Assembly: GCF_030864355.1 (NCBI RefSeq)
Contig: NC_083396.1
Span: forward strand, 1,612,001-1,676,000
Length of the DNA stretch: 64,000 nt
DNA from: Cutaneotrichosporon cavernicola
Taxonomy: Eukaryota > Basidiomycota > Tremellomycetes > Trichosporonales > Trichosporonaceae
Direction of reading: 5' to 3'
The stretch's first letter is position 1. Every line of letters starts with the position of its first letter. Below are positions 1-9,542 of the stretch, one piece after another. The position numbers and the translations under genes were made by a program. The notes under the pieces are model-generated. The model was not told where the DNA came from, made no database searches, and saw only the letters and a list, made by a program, of their open reading frames with translations.

Positions 1-809
1 CTGTACTGCTCACGACGTGTTGGTGGCTGTTGGTCTACTTTGTCTCCATGTCTCTATGTCTCTAGGAATCTGTAGAGCGCCTACCTGGAGCAGGCACGAT
101 TGACATGCCGTTCCAACTTGTGACTGACAGTTGCTGCGCAGCCTATTGTACTGTACTGGGCAACCTGGATTTGATACCAAATCAGCGGCCCGCTTCCCGA
201 CATGGTGGGATAGCTGTACACCAAGGGGTAAATATGTGACTCGGGGCTCAGAGTTCGGAAGGGAGCTGGGTCAACAGCTTATCGGCAATTCAGTGAGATT
301 GTAGCCCTATAGCTCTCTAACTGTGAACTGTAGCTCCCAAGCAAGTCCAAGGTCATTGGGGTTGTGGGGATCCAGCAGTTACTGTTGGAGTGTGGGGTCA
401 TTCCGCAATCTACACGCCACTAGAAAGGAAATTGCCGCACTTGGATAAGAGGATTTGAGGATATGAGCGACAACAAGATTGACAAGCATTGTCTTTCAGG
501 AGCCAAGAGCCTAGACCAGTTGGATTGACATTGTACCTAAGAGTTCGGTCTCGACCATCTCGACCGACCAACCGATGCAACCGACCGACCGACCCCACAA
601 GACCTACAGACCTACGCAACAACCAGACAACCAGTACAAACCGGAACAACCAAACCAGAACAAGACGCGTCGTCAGACCAGACTTGGACTTGTCATCAAC
701 ATCATCCATCTCTCTTCAAACCCCTGCTCATCACGCACTCCGTGCGCACCCCTACCAAAGAAAAGCCCGTCGCACGGCCGCGGTAGTCGCTATCGGCTTC
801 AACCGCCTT

Positions 810-866
810 CATCCTCATCCTCATCCTCATCCTCATCCTCATCCTCATCCTCATACTCATACTCAA
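810..866. repeat. CATCCT hexanucleotide microsatellite
   Basis: About seven copies of CATCCT, followed by two CATACT variants, in the region upstream of the Cys-rich mini-ORF. The repeat explains the poly-His, poly-Ser and Arg-Met open frames here. Confidence 0.9.
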
Positions 867-1069
867 TCCTCGACCCAGATCCCCTTGACAACTAACAGGG
901 CTTCGTTGCTGCTGACGCATCTCACTGCGCCACCCAAGTTGTCTCCATCTTCTCTCGGCATTTACTCCTCTCGCCGAGGTACTAGCCTACTACGAAGCAA
1001 GGCCTTTCTGCCCATTCCTACCTCTTACAAGGTGCACGCACGACCACCGTTCACTCGAGACAAGCCCGT

Positions 1070-1109
1070 AAACACAAACACAAGCACAAACACAAACACA
1101 AACACAAGT
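1070..1109. repeat. ACAAAC hexanucleotide microsatellite
   Basis: About six imperfect copies of ACAAAC (one AGC variant) in the putative leader region. Confidence 0.85.
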
Positions 1110-2289
1110 TGCAGCAGTTCTTCGGCCCTGTTCCCGCGCACAGGCCGCACGTCCCCCGCCACTGCACAGCGGGGGACTCGCTCTTCTTCCCCCAACCCAG
1201 ACGGCAAACCGGGATTGATCATCCTCTCTGTCTACGAAAGCCTGTCGTAGCCTCAGTATTGAGGTAAGAGGCATCTACCAACACTCGGACCTCGGACATT
1301 GGACACACCCTCATCCCCCACCCCTCATCCCTCGCACCACAGGTATTCGCGGCGCGGAACGCTCATTCCCTCAGCCCCAAGGCAAAGCCCAAAAGTTCCA
1401 GGCCCTCCTCCTTGCGGATTGCAAAACGGTCCACGCGCCTGAATTTGAGCTTTAGCCTCAACGCCAGCTGCAGCCTCAGCCTCAGCCTTAGCTCTAGGCC
1501 CACGCACACACGAACGCGCACGCGCCCTCACGTTTTGGTGGGGTTTTGTTTTGGTGGTAGTTGTTGGCCGCCACACGCACAACCCCACTGAATCTCGCAC
1601 CTGATCGCCTCATTCGGACCAGGACGAGACCATTCAGGATTCCGGTGAGTAGTGTTTGGATAAAAGAGGTCCGAGCTTGACTTTTGGTCTACCGAGAGCC
1701 GTGGCGCAAACCCGTTTTATGAGCTCGAGGTAGACTGTTGTCGCTTGTCGCTGTTTGTCTCTTTACCTCGGTCACCACCTGGTGCCCCTGCAATCCTTCA
1801 TGATGCCCCTTCTCTCCCGACATGCCCACGCGCCCCACTCCCCTTGTTCCCCTTTGGTGCTGTGCCTCCCCCTTGACAACAGCAGCGGCGAGGGGTTATA
1901 AATCCATGACCATGTGCTGACTCGCTTGTTTCCTCATTTGTTTTCCAGACGCCAGAACAACCGTCATCCATCAACAGTCACCAGTCACCACCCCTGCCAC
2001 CAAGTCGCCGCCTCTGCGTCGTCACCGTCACCGTCACCACAGCCCTAGCCCCAGCCCCAGCCACTCCGCCACCACGCCCTCACGCCCTCGCGGCCCTACC
2101 TGCGTCCCTTGTCTCCACTTGACTCCACTCGACTCCGATATTAACTCGTCACGCCAGACTCCCCCGCATCCTTTCCCCACCGGCGCCCCCGCGTTCCGCA
2201 GATCCGGTGGCCCTCTCGGCCCTCCCTCCTCCCTCCTCCACTCGACTCGACTCTTTCTCCTCTCTTCACCACTCCCCCAACAAGCCAAC

Positions 2290-2567
2290 ATGCCCTTCTT
2301 GCTCGGGGGTTCGTACCTCCCCCTCGACTTTGACTGGTCCGGCTCGACCGCAATGTTCCGCGCGGCTGTATTCCACGACCCACGCCCAAACGAGCCCGTC
2401 TGCAGTGCCGACGAACACATATGTGGCTGCACGGCACCGGGCTGCAAATGCAAGGTCATGACGGTCCTGCCGGTGTGTACACTGGTGCGTAGCGTGTATA
2501 TGTTGCTTGCATTCCGCACACTAACGGCAGTGCTCCTCAGGCGACCACACGCGCTTCTAGAGTCTAG
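2290..2567 (+). CDS. small Cys-rich protein, 73 aa, unknown function
   Basis: An ATG in a good context (CCAACATG) opens 65 codons. A probable intron at 2485-2540 follows, with donor GTGCGT, branch CTAAC and acceptor CTCAG, and then 8 codons to TAG. The middle of the product holds CxCx4CxC in the stretch CGCTAPGCKCK, flanked by further Cys. CxC pairs of this kind occur in fungal metallothioneins, but the rest is not Cys-rich and I do not recognise the family. An alternative acceptor at 2530 gives a similar length with a different C-terminus. The leader seems long and intron-containing, which suggests a regulated transcript. It could also be an upstream ORF or a non-coding transcript. Confidence 0.35.
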
Positions 2568-2873
2568 AGCTGGAACCAACCCAGCAACACGCCGGCACAG
2601 CGCATTTCCATCCCACCACGCATCACGACCCCTCACGTCCCCATCCCATCCCATCCCCATCCGTCCATATCATGGGCACACTGCCCGCATTCGACTGTCC
2701 ATTTCTGCAGATACTATAGTCCCAGGATGTACCGTACATCATCCGCCCACTTTTCCTTTGGCACCGTGGCTTACTTTGACTTTTGTTGACGCCCTGAGGC
2801 TACATTCCTGGACACTTTGAACCGACACATTCCCCGATATATCCGGCGCAGTCACATGCGTATCTGGGTCTCA

Positions 2874-2897
2874 TTCTCTTTCTCTTTCTCTTTCTCC
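2874..2897. repeat. TTCTCT hexanucleotide repeat
   Basis: Four tandem TTCTCT units, downstream of the Cys-rich mini-ORF. Confidence 0.85.
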
Positions 2898-3240
2898 TTT
2901 GACATTCGAGAAGAGGAATCGGAGTGAAGCATTTGGCCGTGTCCGGTTCCGGGTACTTTGGTGCGAGAGATTTTTGAGCTATGACAAATGCGCCAAAGCG
3001 TGCCGTTCGCGTACTGTGCTACTAAACTGAACTAAACAAGCTCTCGCACCACTCTTCCTGCCCGAACAGGCGGTACGTGCGGCCAACACGGCCGCGTCTG
3101 CTCTTCGCCCGGCCCGTCCACAACCCTTGACATCTTATCCGAAGTTGACGCAGTCTCGGCCGGACTATATCCATTACAACTGTTCGGGGAGAGTGAACGC
3201 AGAAGGTTTTGCTCGAGCGTCCATTCTACAGCTAATCAAT

Positions 3241-3269
3241 TCAGATCAGATCAGATCAGATCAGATCAG
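3241..3269. repeat. TCAGA pentanucleotide repeat
   Basis: Nearly six perfect tandem copies of TCAGA. Confidence 0.9.
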
Positions 3270-3598
3270 GAATGTGGATCTGGGCCTGGACTAGGTTGTC
3301 AACTGGGCAATGAGCGGGGGGGAATGTGGCGTAACTCGCGGCGAAACTCGTGGCCCTGGTGCGAGCGTAGTGTACACAACAACAGGATGAGGATCTGGTC
3401 AAGACTGGAAGGTCGCCGTAGCCAAGACGACACGACGCCAAGATGAGGACCAGGCCGATATTCAGGTATGCTGGCCCGGTATGGAAGGTGGCCGTATGAC
3501 CATATGGTCTTAGGAAGCAGGTACGCGAACAATGGCGCTTGTGGATCCAAGCACGAGTCGGGAAAATGTCGGATGGACAAACAAATGGAATCTCGAGG

Positions 3599-4143
3599 TG
3601 CACGGTGGTTTCCGGCATTCCGACGTCCGGGATTGTCGGATGGACGTGCCGTGGCTGCGAACAGCTTGGGCTAGGCTGAATGTCGGTAGAAGCCGAGCTT
3701 GGTAGAGCTGCACGGTGTTTCGAAGCGGGCCATGGACGTGCCGTGGCTGCGCTCGATCCAGAAGCTTATGTTGCCTGCCCAGATTGGCTCGACTTGGACA
3801 TGCTCCTCCCAACCGTATACGTCTCGGGTTCGGTGGTGCGCCCGCACAAGTCATATGCCGGCCGTCTGATGGCTCCGTGGCCGACGTGACCTGTAGCACA
3901 CAACTGGGATGCGTGCAGCGGATGCACGGTTCTGTACCGAGGCGGCACGATAAACGGCAGACGGACGGCCAACGATGGGTGCACGGTGGTTCGCGAGCCG
4001 GCCGAGGACGTGCCGTGGCGCCGCTCGGGGTCCAAAGGACTGGGAGTCATGCACGGTGATAAAGATGACTGGAGTCATGCACGGTGATAAAACGACTGGG
4101 AGTCATGCACGGTGATCCGAGACGTCGACGTGCCATTACTGCG
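3599..4143. repeat. four diverged modules: TGCACGGTG ... GGACGTGCCGTGGCTGCG
   Basis: A TGCACGGTG-like start followed 25-45 nt later by a GACGTGCC-type end occurs at about 3599-3663, 3710-3753, 3980-4024 and 4106-4143. The last copy is preceded by three short tandem copies of GGAGTCATGCACGGTGAT (4045-4111). CACGG and CCGTG at the two ends can pair, so each module could form a small hairpin. Confidence 0.6.
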
Positions 4144-4800
4144 ACTGCGCCTGTCCCGGGGCCGTCAAGAAACGTGGTGGCGAGATTGCGGCCAGGAAAT
4201 AGTATCTTGTGTCTTGGCTAAGCCCGGCGAGGCTACGTTGAGGCGCCACAACACAGACTTTTCCACAGTTCTCCAACTCTCTTGCCGGCCCAAAGTTGAA
4301 AGACGCCACGCGCTGGTCGATGGGCAGATTCCGACAGCCGGAGCAGACCGTGGCGTGGCTGGCCAGTACACACGCACTCAGGTCGGGTTTGGCAACCGGT
4401 GCAGGTCAATCGTCCCATACCTGCCTCATGGTCATCCGTGCCTCTTATGGCGTGAGTCCTCGGACTCGCCTGTCAGGTGTAGTGAACGTCAACCTGCGGT
4501 TCGTGGAATGGCGGCTGTATCAGTCGGTCAGTGACTCCACTCCAGATAAATGCCCGTGCTGGAGAAGCACCCAGGTGCCGTTCGTGCCGTCGACGTGTTC
4601 AGTCCCGTCCTCTTCTGGTGATGGTCAACGCGACACACCTCGACGAGTTCAGCCTCTTCTATCATATCCCCCTTACCTTTTGGTGCCTGCCGGGCAGGTT
4701 TGAGTAGATGAGACCAGCAGCATGAGTAATCAGCGCGTGACCCCTCTATTCCCCACACCAGCTCCACAAACAACAATGCAACCCTCTATCCCTGCACTCT

Positions 4801-5819
4801 CTATCCCACCCGGACCGCATTCGCGCCCGTCGGCTCCCACTTCTTCCGCCCACGCGCGGCAGATCCTCCCGAAGCGCCGCGCGCCTCCCACCCAGACACA
4901 TCGTTACGTGCGCGTTTGGCAGGTCTCTCGTCCTGGAGTGGAGTCAGCGTCTCTTCTCGTACACTCCACTATCACTCACCTTGCCCTTGACCTTGACACG
5001 CCGTCCCCCGCGCATCTTGTACCCGGCCGGTGCGTCCTCGTCCTTCTCAGTCTCCTCCCACGCAGCCTTGCCCTCTCCAATCCCTGCCTCGGCCTCCTCT
5101 CCACCGGCCTCCTTCTCGCGCTCGGCGCGCCGCTCACGCTGCCCGCCAACACGCTTGTTGCGTTCCGCGAGCTTGGCCTTGCGCGTATCGCCCTTGCCTC
5201 CTCCGCCAGCAGTCAGCTCGACGTTGATCTGCCTCCCTCCGAGCTGTGAGTGATGCAGCCGCAGGCAAGTCTGGAGCTCGGCACTGGTGCTGAGCTCGAG
5301 GAATGCGATGCCGCGCGACTTGGGCGGCGCACGGCCCGTCGCCTTCTCCGTGAGTAGGCGGACAGATGGCGTGCGGCCTGTGGTCAGCTTGGACAAGATT
5401 AGTAGAACGTACCCAACTCCTTGGCAAAGTGGGCAGCCACGGCATCGCGCGTCGTCTTGAACCCCAAGTTGCCTGCTGTCAGCTGCACTCATTAAAGCTG
5501 CCTTCCATATCGACTCACCGATGAACAGGATGAAGCGCTGCTTCGACTCCTTGGTCTTCTTGGGCTTATCCTTCTCCTCGACCGTTTCCTTGCTCTTCCC
5601 CTTGTCCTTGCTCTTGCTCTTGTCCTTGTCCGTGTCCTCGGCGTCCTCGTCGGCGTCGTCGCGCTTGCGCTTGCGCTTGCCCTCCGGCTCGGGCGCGACG
5701 GCCTCCTCGTCGACCTCGACAGGATCAGCCTCTGGCACGTCCGAGATCGCGTCGACCTTGGCTTTCTGCCGCGCGCGGAATGCCGCCGCCTTTTGCTGCT
5801 TCTTGGACTGCTGGGCCAT
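4801..5819 (-). CDS. NOP6: Nop6-like nucleolar RRM protein
   Basis: Predicted ribosome-biogenesis factor of the yeast Nop6 family, which acts in the nucleolus on small-subunit assembly. Four exons are read from frame and splice sites: 5519-5819, 5413-5472, 4980-5377 and 4933 onward to the stop at 4801 (last exon 4801-4932), giving 296 aa. Introns are 46, 35 and 47 nt with GTGAGT or GTACGT donors. The N-terminus is acidic and basic low-complexity, with KRKRKR and KDKSKSKDK runs. One RRM lies at about residues 93-175, with RNP2 FILFIGNL and RNP1 KSRGIAFLEL. The tail ends KKWEPTGANAVRVG, a pattern I associate with Nop6 C-termini. The RRM is split by two introns, so the unspliced frame hides it. 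Function is inferred from family. Confidence 0.85.
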
Positions 5820-6704
5820 GGTTTAGATGAAGTTGGTGGCGATTCCCAGTGGAGTGGAGGTATCACAACATCCAAATATTCAGGCGGGAGTATATGACTT
5901 GGTTCCCCACACTCAACCCCGCCTCCACCCGTCACCTCACCTCATCTCATTCTCCGCGTCGGACGCGGCGTGCATCGCATGACGCCGCTGCACCACCTCA
6001 TTTCCCCCACCTCTGGCCAGGTGGGCCTTCCCTGCCGCTACGGTCCGCAATGCTGCGGACAAGCGCGCGGACCGCCGCCAAGCCGGCCATTCTCCATGTC
6101 TTACTTGACTTACCCTTGCCGTGCTCACTTTGAAAGAAGCTGCCAAGCCCGTCCGCTCGTGAAGACCATCGCAGCTGATCACTGAGCACCAGCACCACTG
6201 ACCTCATTGACCGCATTGTGGTGCTCCTCGCTAGGGCCATGGTACCCCTTGTAGCGCTGAGCTTTGAGCCTTGGGCGCCCGCAACCGCCCTTGCTGCGCG
6301 TCACTCAACGGCGGACCCCTGACTGTGAGTCTCGTTTGGCCCTCTGGTGAGGTCGTGAGGCCATTCATCTCGGGCTCAAGAGTTCCTTAGTGTCACTCTG
6401 TTTTCTCATTCGTTGCCGCCGAAATTCAGGCCCCTGCAGCCCACCGCCCAGCACACCACTGCATCCACATAACCACTGGACACTGCACAGGCACGTGACG
6501 CAGGAACGTACGTCGTTTCATCAATTCCGTCGCCTTGTTGTATTTCAGGGCCGCACCGCGATTCGTCAAATGCATTCACTTGCTTGGCACGGTGGCTGTA
6601 AGGCACCGTGCCAAGAGAGACCCTCGCTCAGCACTTAGCTGACGTTGATCCGTACTTATAGACGCCACCACGCAACAGGTGCTAGACAACATCACCCATT
6701 CACC
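5820..6704. other. intergenic, divergent promoter region
   Basis: This 0.9-kb gap separates the divergent NOP6 and membrane-protein genes. Open frames on both strands are shadows without splice logic. I see no repeat or RNA gene. Confidence 0.6.
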
Positions 6705-7874
6705 ATGCTGCCACTCGTCCTCGCTGCCGTAGCGGTGGCCGCGACCACGCCCACTGTTTATCGGATCAATCAAATCTCGGCCTTCTCGCCACTCATCCAG
6801 TATTCTTCCCGCCCGGTCTTGGTTGGCCCAGACGTCCTCCCAACCCCTGGTGGAGTGCCACCTCCTCCAGGACCCCCCTGGACTCAACACCCTCTGACCG
6901 ATCCCCACCTTCAGCCGTTTGTGGACAAGGGCTGGACGGCGCTTGACCTGGCCGAATGGGACAGTGACAGAGGCGACTATCTCAGGCCCAATGTCGTCTC
7001 CGCGGCGGTGGGGAGCAGCTTCAGTTTCTCCGTTCCAACTGACTTCCTTGTGAGATACGATAGCTGGTCAATCAATGCCACCGTCGATGTCGAAGTGAAC
7101 GGCACTCTGGTGGTCTCGAACAACAGCCGGTTCAGTAACGATATCCCGGAGATGCAGAAACCCTACAACTACACGGTGACCCTCCGAAGTGGGCGGTATA
7201 GCTTGAACAGTATCCAGCTAGTACCTTCGGATTATCGCCGGGAGAATTTGGAGTGCGTCTGCCTGAGAGGATCGTGCTGACCGCAGTTACGTGGAGGCCG
7301 TATGGGCGGCATCGGGATCCAATGTGACGCGGAGCGGGAACTGGAGAAACGCCACTCGGAAGCTTCTCTCCAACTACCCCGAGTCGAGCACGTCTGGCGA
7401 CAGAATATCCATTGCTCTGCAAAAGGGAAGTAAATCCGTTAATTTGCTGGGATACTCGAATGGGAGCTACGAGGTGCACTGCACCCCCACTCCGCCCTAC
7501 ACGTCCGGCACGACGTACTCTGGCTTCAGCGAACAGGAGGTAGTTCTATACATGGCCAAACTGGACGATTCAAAACAGTACACGCTCGAGCTCATCAACT
7601 ACGCCAACACAACCGGCATCACGAGCCTCTGGACGCTCCAACAAAAGAAGAAGCCGCGTAACCTCAAACCCATTCTTGGCTGGTCGTTGGGCCTCGGTAT
7701 ACCTGCTGCACTTGCGATCGTGGCGGGCGCCATCTGGTGGTACAGGTGCGTGGTGTAAAAGTGCTTGCTTACGTTAGGAAGCGGCAGGCCCGATCGGAGG
7801 ATCGCAGACAGATGCAGTCTGGCGTCGAGTCCAAGAAGCTTGAGGAGGCCGCCCCTCCTACGTACACCCAGTAA
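6705..7874 (+). CDS. type I membrane protein with PPTY tail
   Basis: Three exons (6705-7252, 7287-7745, 7778-7874; introns 34 and 32 nt) give 367 aa. Residues 1-14 are a signal peptide (MLPLVLAAVAVAAT). The ectodomain has a Pro-rich linker near residues 48-60 and about eight N-glycosylation sequons. A single TM lies at about 312-334 (GWSLGLGIPAALAIVAG). The 33-residue cytosolic tail starts RKRQAR and ends APPTYTQ, a PPxY motif of the type bound by WW domains of Rsp5/Nedd4 ligases. The overall plan resembles basidiomycete type I proteins with two beta-sandwich ectodomains, but I cannot name a family. The second exon hides the stop seen in the unspliced frame at 7278. Surface location and ubiquitin-controlled turnover are inferences. 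Confidence 0.8.
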
Positions 7875-8777
7875 CGTTGCCTTGGCCCGTTGCTAAGAAT
7901 CTCGCACTTCTGCCTGAAGTCACTGAAGGCACGGTCTCTGGCACACCAAATCCAAATATCGACTCGACATGCTGGGCGTGCACAGGTAGTGCTCTTGAGT
8001 CTTCTTCAGTCCGGCAGAGCTGTGCCACCGAAGAACCTCGTCTCCAGCTCCAATTTTCCTTCTAATGCCTATCATTAATCGCCTACCAACATCACATCCG
8101 TTTACGTTGTATTTTAAAGCATCTGTCATGTGTATAGTTGCGCGAGCCATACTGAGACTGTACGGAATCTGAAACACACATGAGGGGCCCGCTTTCGTGT
8201 CGTATGACGTATCCTGGAGAACTACCTCGCTACATGGCAGAGTCCTCTGGATTGAGCTATCCGGCAACACTGATGTGCTGTGCCGCCCCAGTCGGCCCAA
8301 CGCCACGGACGGCTTGGTCTCAAGGGATTCTCGAACTTGTCTCTGAATAGTCTGAGCAATTTCGTGCCGCTGTACGACGCCGAGCTCGACCTCCAGGTCG
8401 AATACACTCTCGAGGTGATTGCCCGCACAAACTTACTGGCCGTGCAAACACTCGACTGTATCGCGTACGTGCCCAAACCTGGCCAGAACAAAGTCGGCGT
8501 CGGTCTCGGTGGGTTGAGTAGCCACCTGGCGATTCTAACGGTACGGCTTTCCGCTCTTGGCGATTGTAGCTTTTCTTTTGTTGAGGTCGGATGCGTTCAG
8601 TGTGGGCGTTGTTTGGAGGTGAGCCAGTGCCAGTATGTGAAGCCTGGCCCTCTCGCCCCCATGGCCGGCGACAAGCAATGAAGCGCGCGTCTCGCCAGTC
8701 ACTGTTTCCACTAAGCTCATGCCTTGTTGTGACGGACATAAGCGCCGCAAATCCCTACCCCGCAGACGTTCAACGTC
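7875..8777. other. intergenic, no gene recognised
   Basis: The open frame at 8280-8681 has no start context, splice pattern or recognisable motif. No repeats were seen. The stretch separates the membrane-protein gene from tRNA-Cys. Confidence 0.55.
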
Positions 8778-8862
8778 GTTCTCGTAGCTCAGTGGTAGAG
8801 CGTGCGATTGCAATGCGACAGCTTGTACTCACAAGGCCACTAGTTCGAACCTGGTCGAGGAC
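8778..8862 (+). tRNA. tRNA-Cys(GCA) with a short intron
   Basis: The cloverleaf can be built: acceptor GTTCTCG/CGAGGAC (one U-G pair), D stem GCTC/GAGC, T arm ACTAG-TTCGAAC-CTGGT and discriminator T at the 3' side, as expected for tRNA-Cys. The anticodon GCA is at 8810-8812, and about 14 nt after position 37 (near 8814-8827) is a probable intron. The anticodon stem TGCGA/TCACA has one C-A mismatch. T5 directly downstream (8863-8867) fits a Pol III terminator. tRNA-Ala(TGC) is less likely because G3-U70 is absent. Confidence 0.85.
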
Positions 8863-8989
8863 TTTTTGGCTCTCCGCGGCGTCCAGAACTGTCCAGATGT
8901 GTAGAATGAGAGGGGGAGGTTTGGTTCTGTCCTTGGGTGAACACGATGGGTTTGGTCCCAAACGAGGGAGGTGGCACCACGCCAGGCCC

Positions 8990-9080
8990 TCAACATTTCT
9001 CACTCCTGAACAGCTGACGCCAGCCCCTCCAATATTTCTCACTCCTGAACAGCTGACGCCAGCCCCTCCAATATTTCTTA
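8990..9080. repeat. 39-bp minisatellite, about 2.3 copies
   Basis: The unit contains ATTTCTCACTCCTGAACAG and CTGACGCCAGCCCCTCC. Two nearly identical copies are followed by a partial, changed third copy. Confidence 0.9.
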
Positions 9081-9100
9081 CTCCTGGGCAGACACTGTAC

Positions 9101-9160
9101 GGCTGTGACGGTGGCGATATGGCTGTGACGGTGGCGATATGGCTGTGACGGTGGCGATAT
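9101..9160. repeat. 20-bp minisatellite, 3 perfect copies
   Basis: Three identical tandem copies of GGCTGTGACGGTGGCGATAT, followed by a degenerate TGCTGTGGCATGTGG tail. Confidence 0.95.
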
Positions 9161-9542
9161 TGCTGTGGCATGTGGCACTGCCTTGTAACTAGCATCAAAG
9201 TTTCAGGAACTGATACCACGGTCGGCGCCACCGGCTTCGGGAATGATGTGAGCCAAGAACGTAGCGGGGATGATTGCTGTGTTCGAAGACTGCACAGGTA
9301 GTCAGGACTGCCTGTGACAGGCTATCCACTTGTGGGCAAGGTCGTGGGTTGTCATTGACGTAAGGTAGGATGCAAAACAGGAGACTATATTCAACCCCAA
9401 CGTGCAAGATGATTGATGCATTTGACGGCGCTGGCCGACTGTAGATGTAGATTGTGTCTATACTGTATAAATGAAGATGGATGCAATGTCAAGATGAGCG
9501 TGGTTTAACAACCTGGTACCTAGCACGGTGGCAACCTCGTAC

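Larger units (their letters stand above)
1..2289. other. intergenic region and probable spliced 5' leader
   Basis: I see no convincing protein gene here. Open frames exist, such as one over 489-1250, but they are low-complexity, overlap in several frames and are driven by simple repeats. Two intron-like segments precede the small ORF at 2290. The first is 1264-1342, with donor GTAAGA and acceptor CACAG. The second is 1645-1948, with donor GTGAGT, a GCTGAC branch-like site near 1917 and acceptor TTCCAG. CT-rich stretches around 1980-2280 look like a fungal leader. The part before about 450 shows nothing I can name. Confidence 0.4.
2568..4800. other. intergenic, repeat-bearing, no gene recognised
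   Basis: Short open frames here lack codon bias, splice structure or recognisable motifs. The stretch holds simple repeats at 2874-2897 and 3241-3269 and a set of diverged modules at about 3599-4143, listed separately. Confidence 0.6.
8863..9542. other. intergenic with two minisatellites
   Basis: No gene is visible. The stretch holds a 39-bp repeat and a 20-bp repeat (listed separately) between tRNA-Cys and the 3' end of the MFS gene. Confidence 0.6.

Noticed and set aside
489..1250. 253-codon open frame
   Set aside because: His/Pro/Thr/Asn low-complexity produced by CATCCT and ACAAAC repeats, and it crosses into a probable leader.
2119..2820. 233-codon open frame around the Cys-rich mini-ORF
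   Set aside because: It ignores a clear intron (2485-2540) and starts upstream of the better ATG at 2290; the 3' half has no coding character.
8990..9160. CRISPR array
   Set aside because: Direct tandem repeats without spacers in a eukaryotic context.
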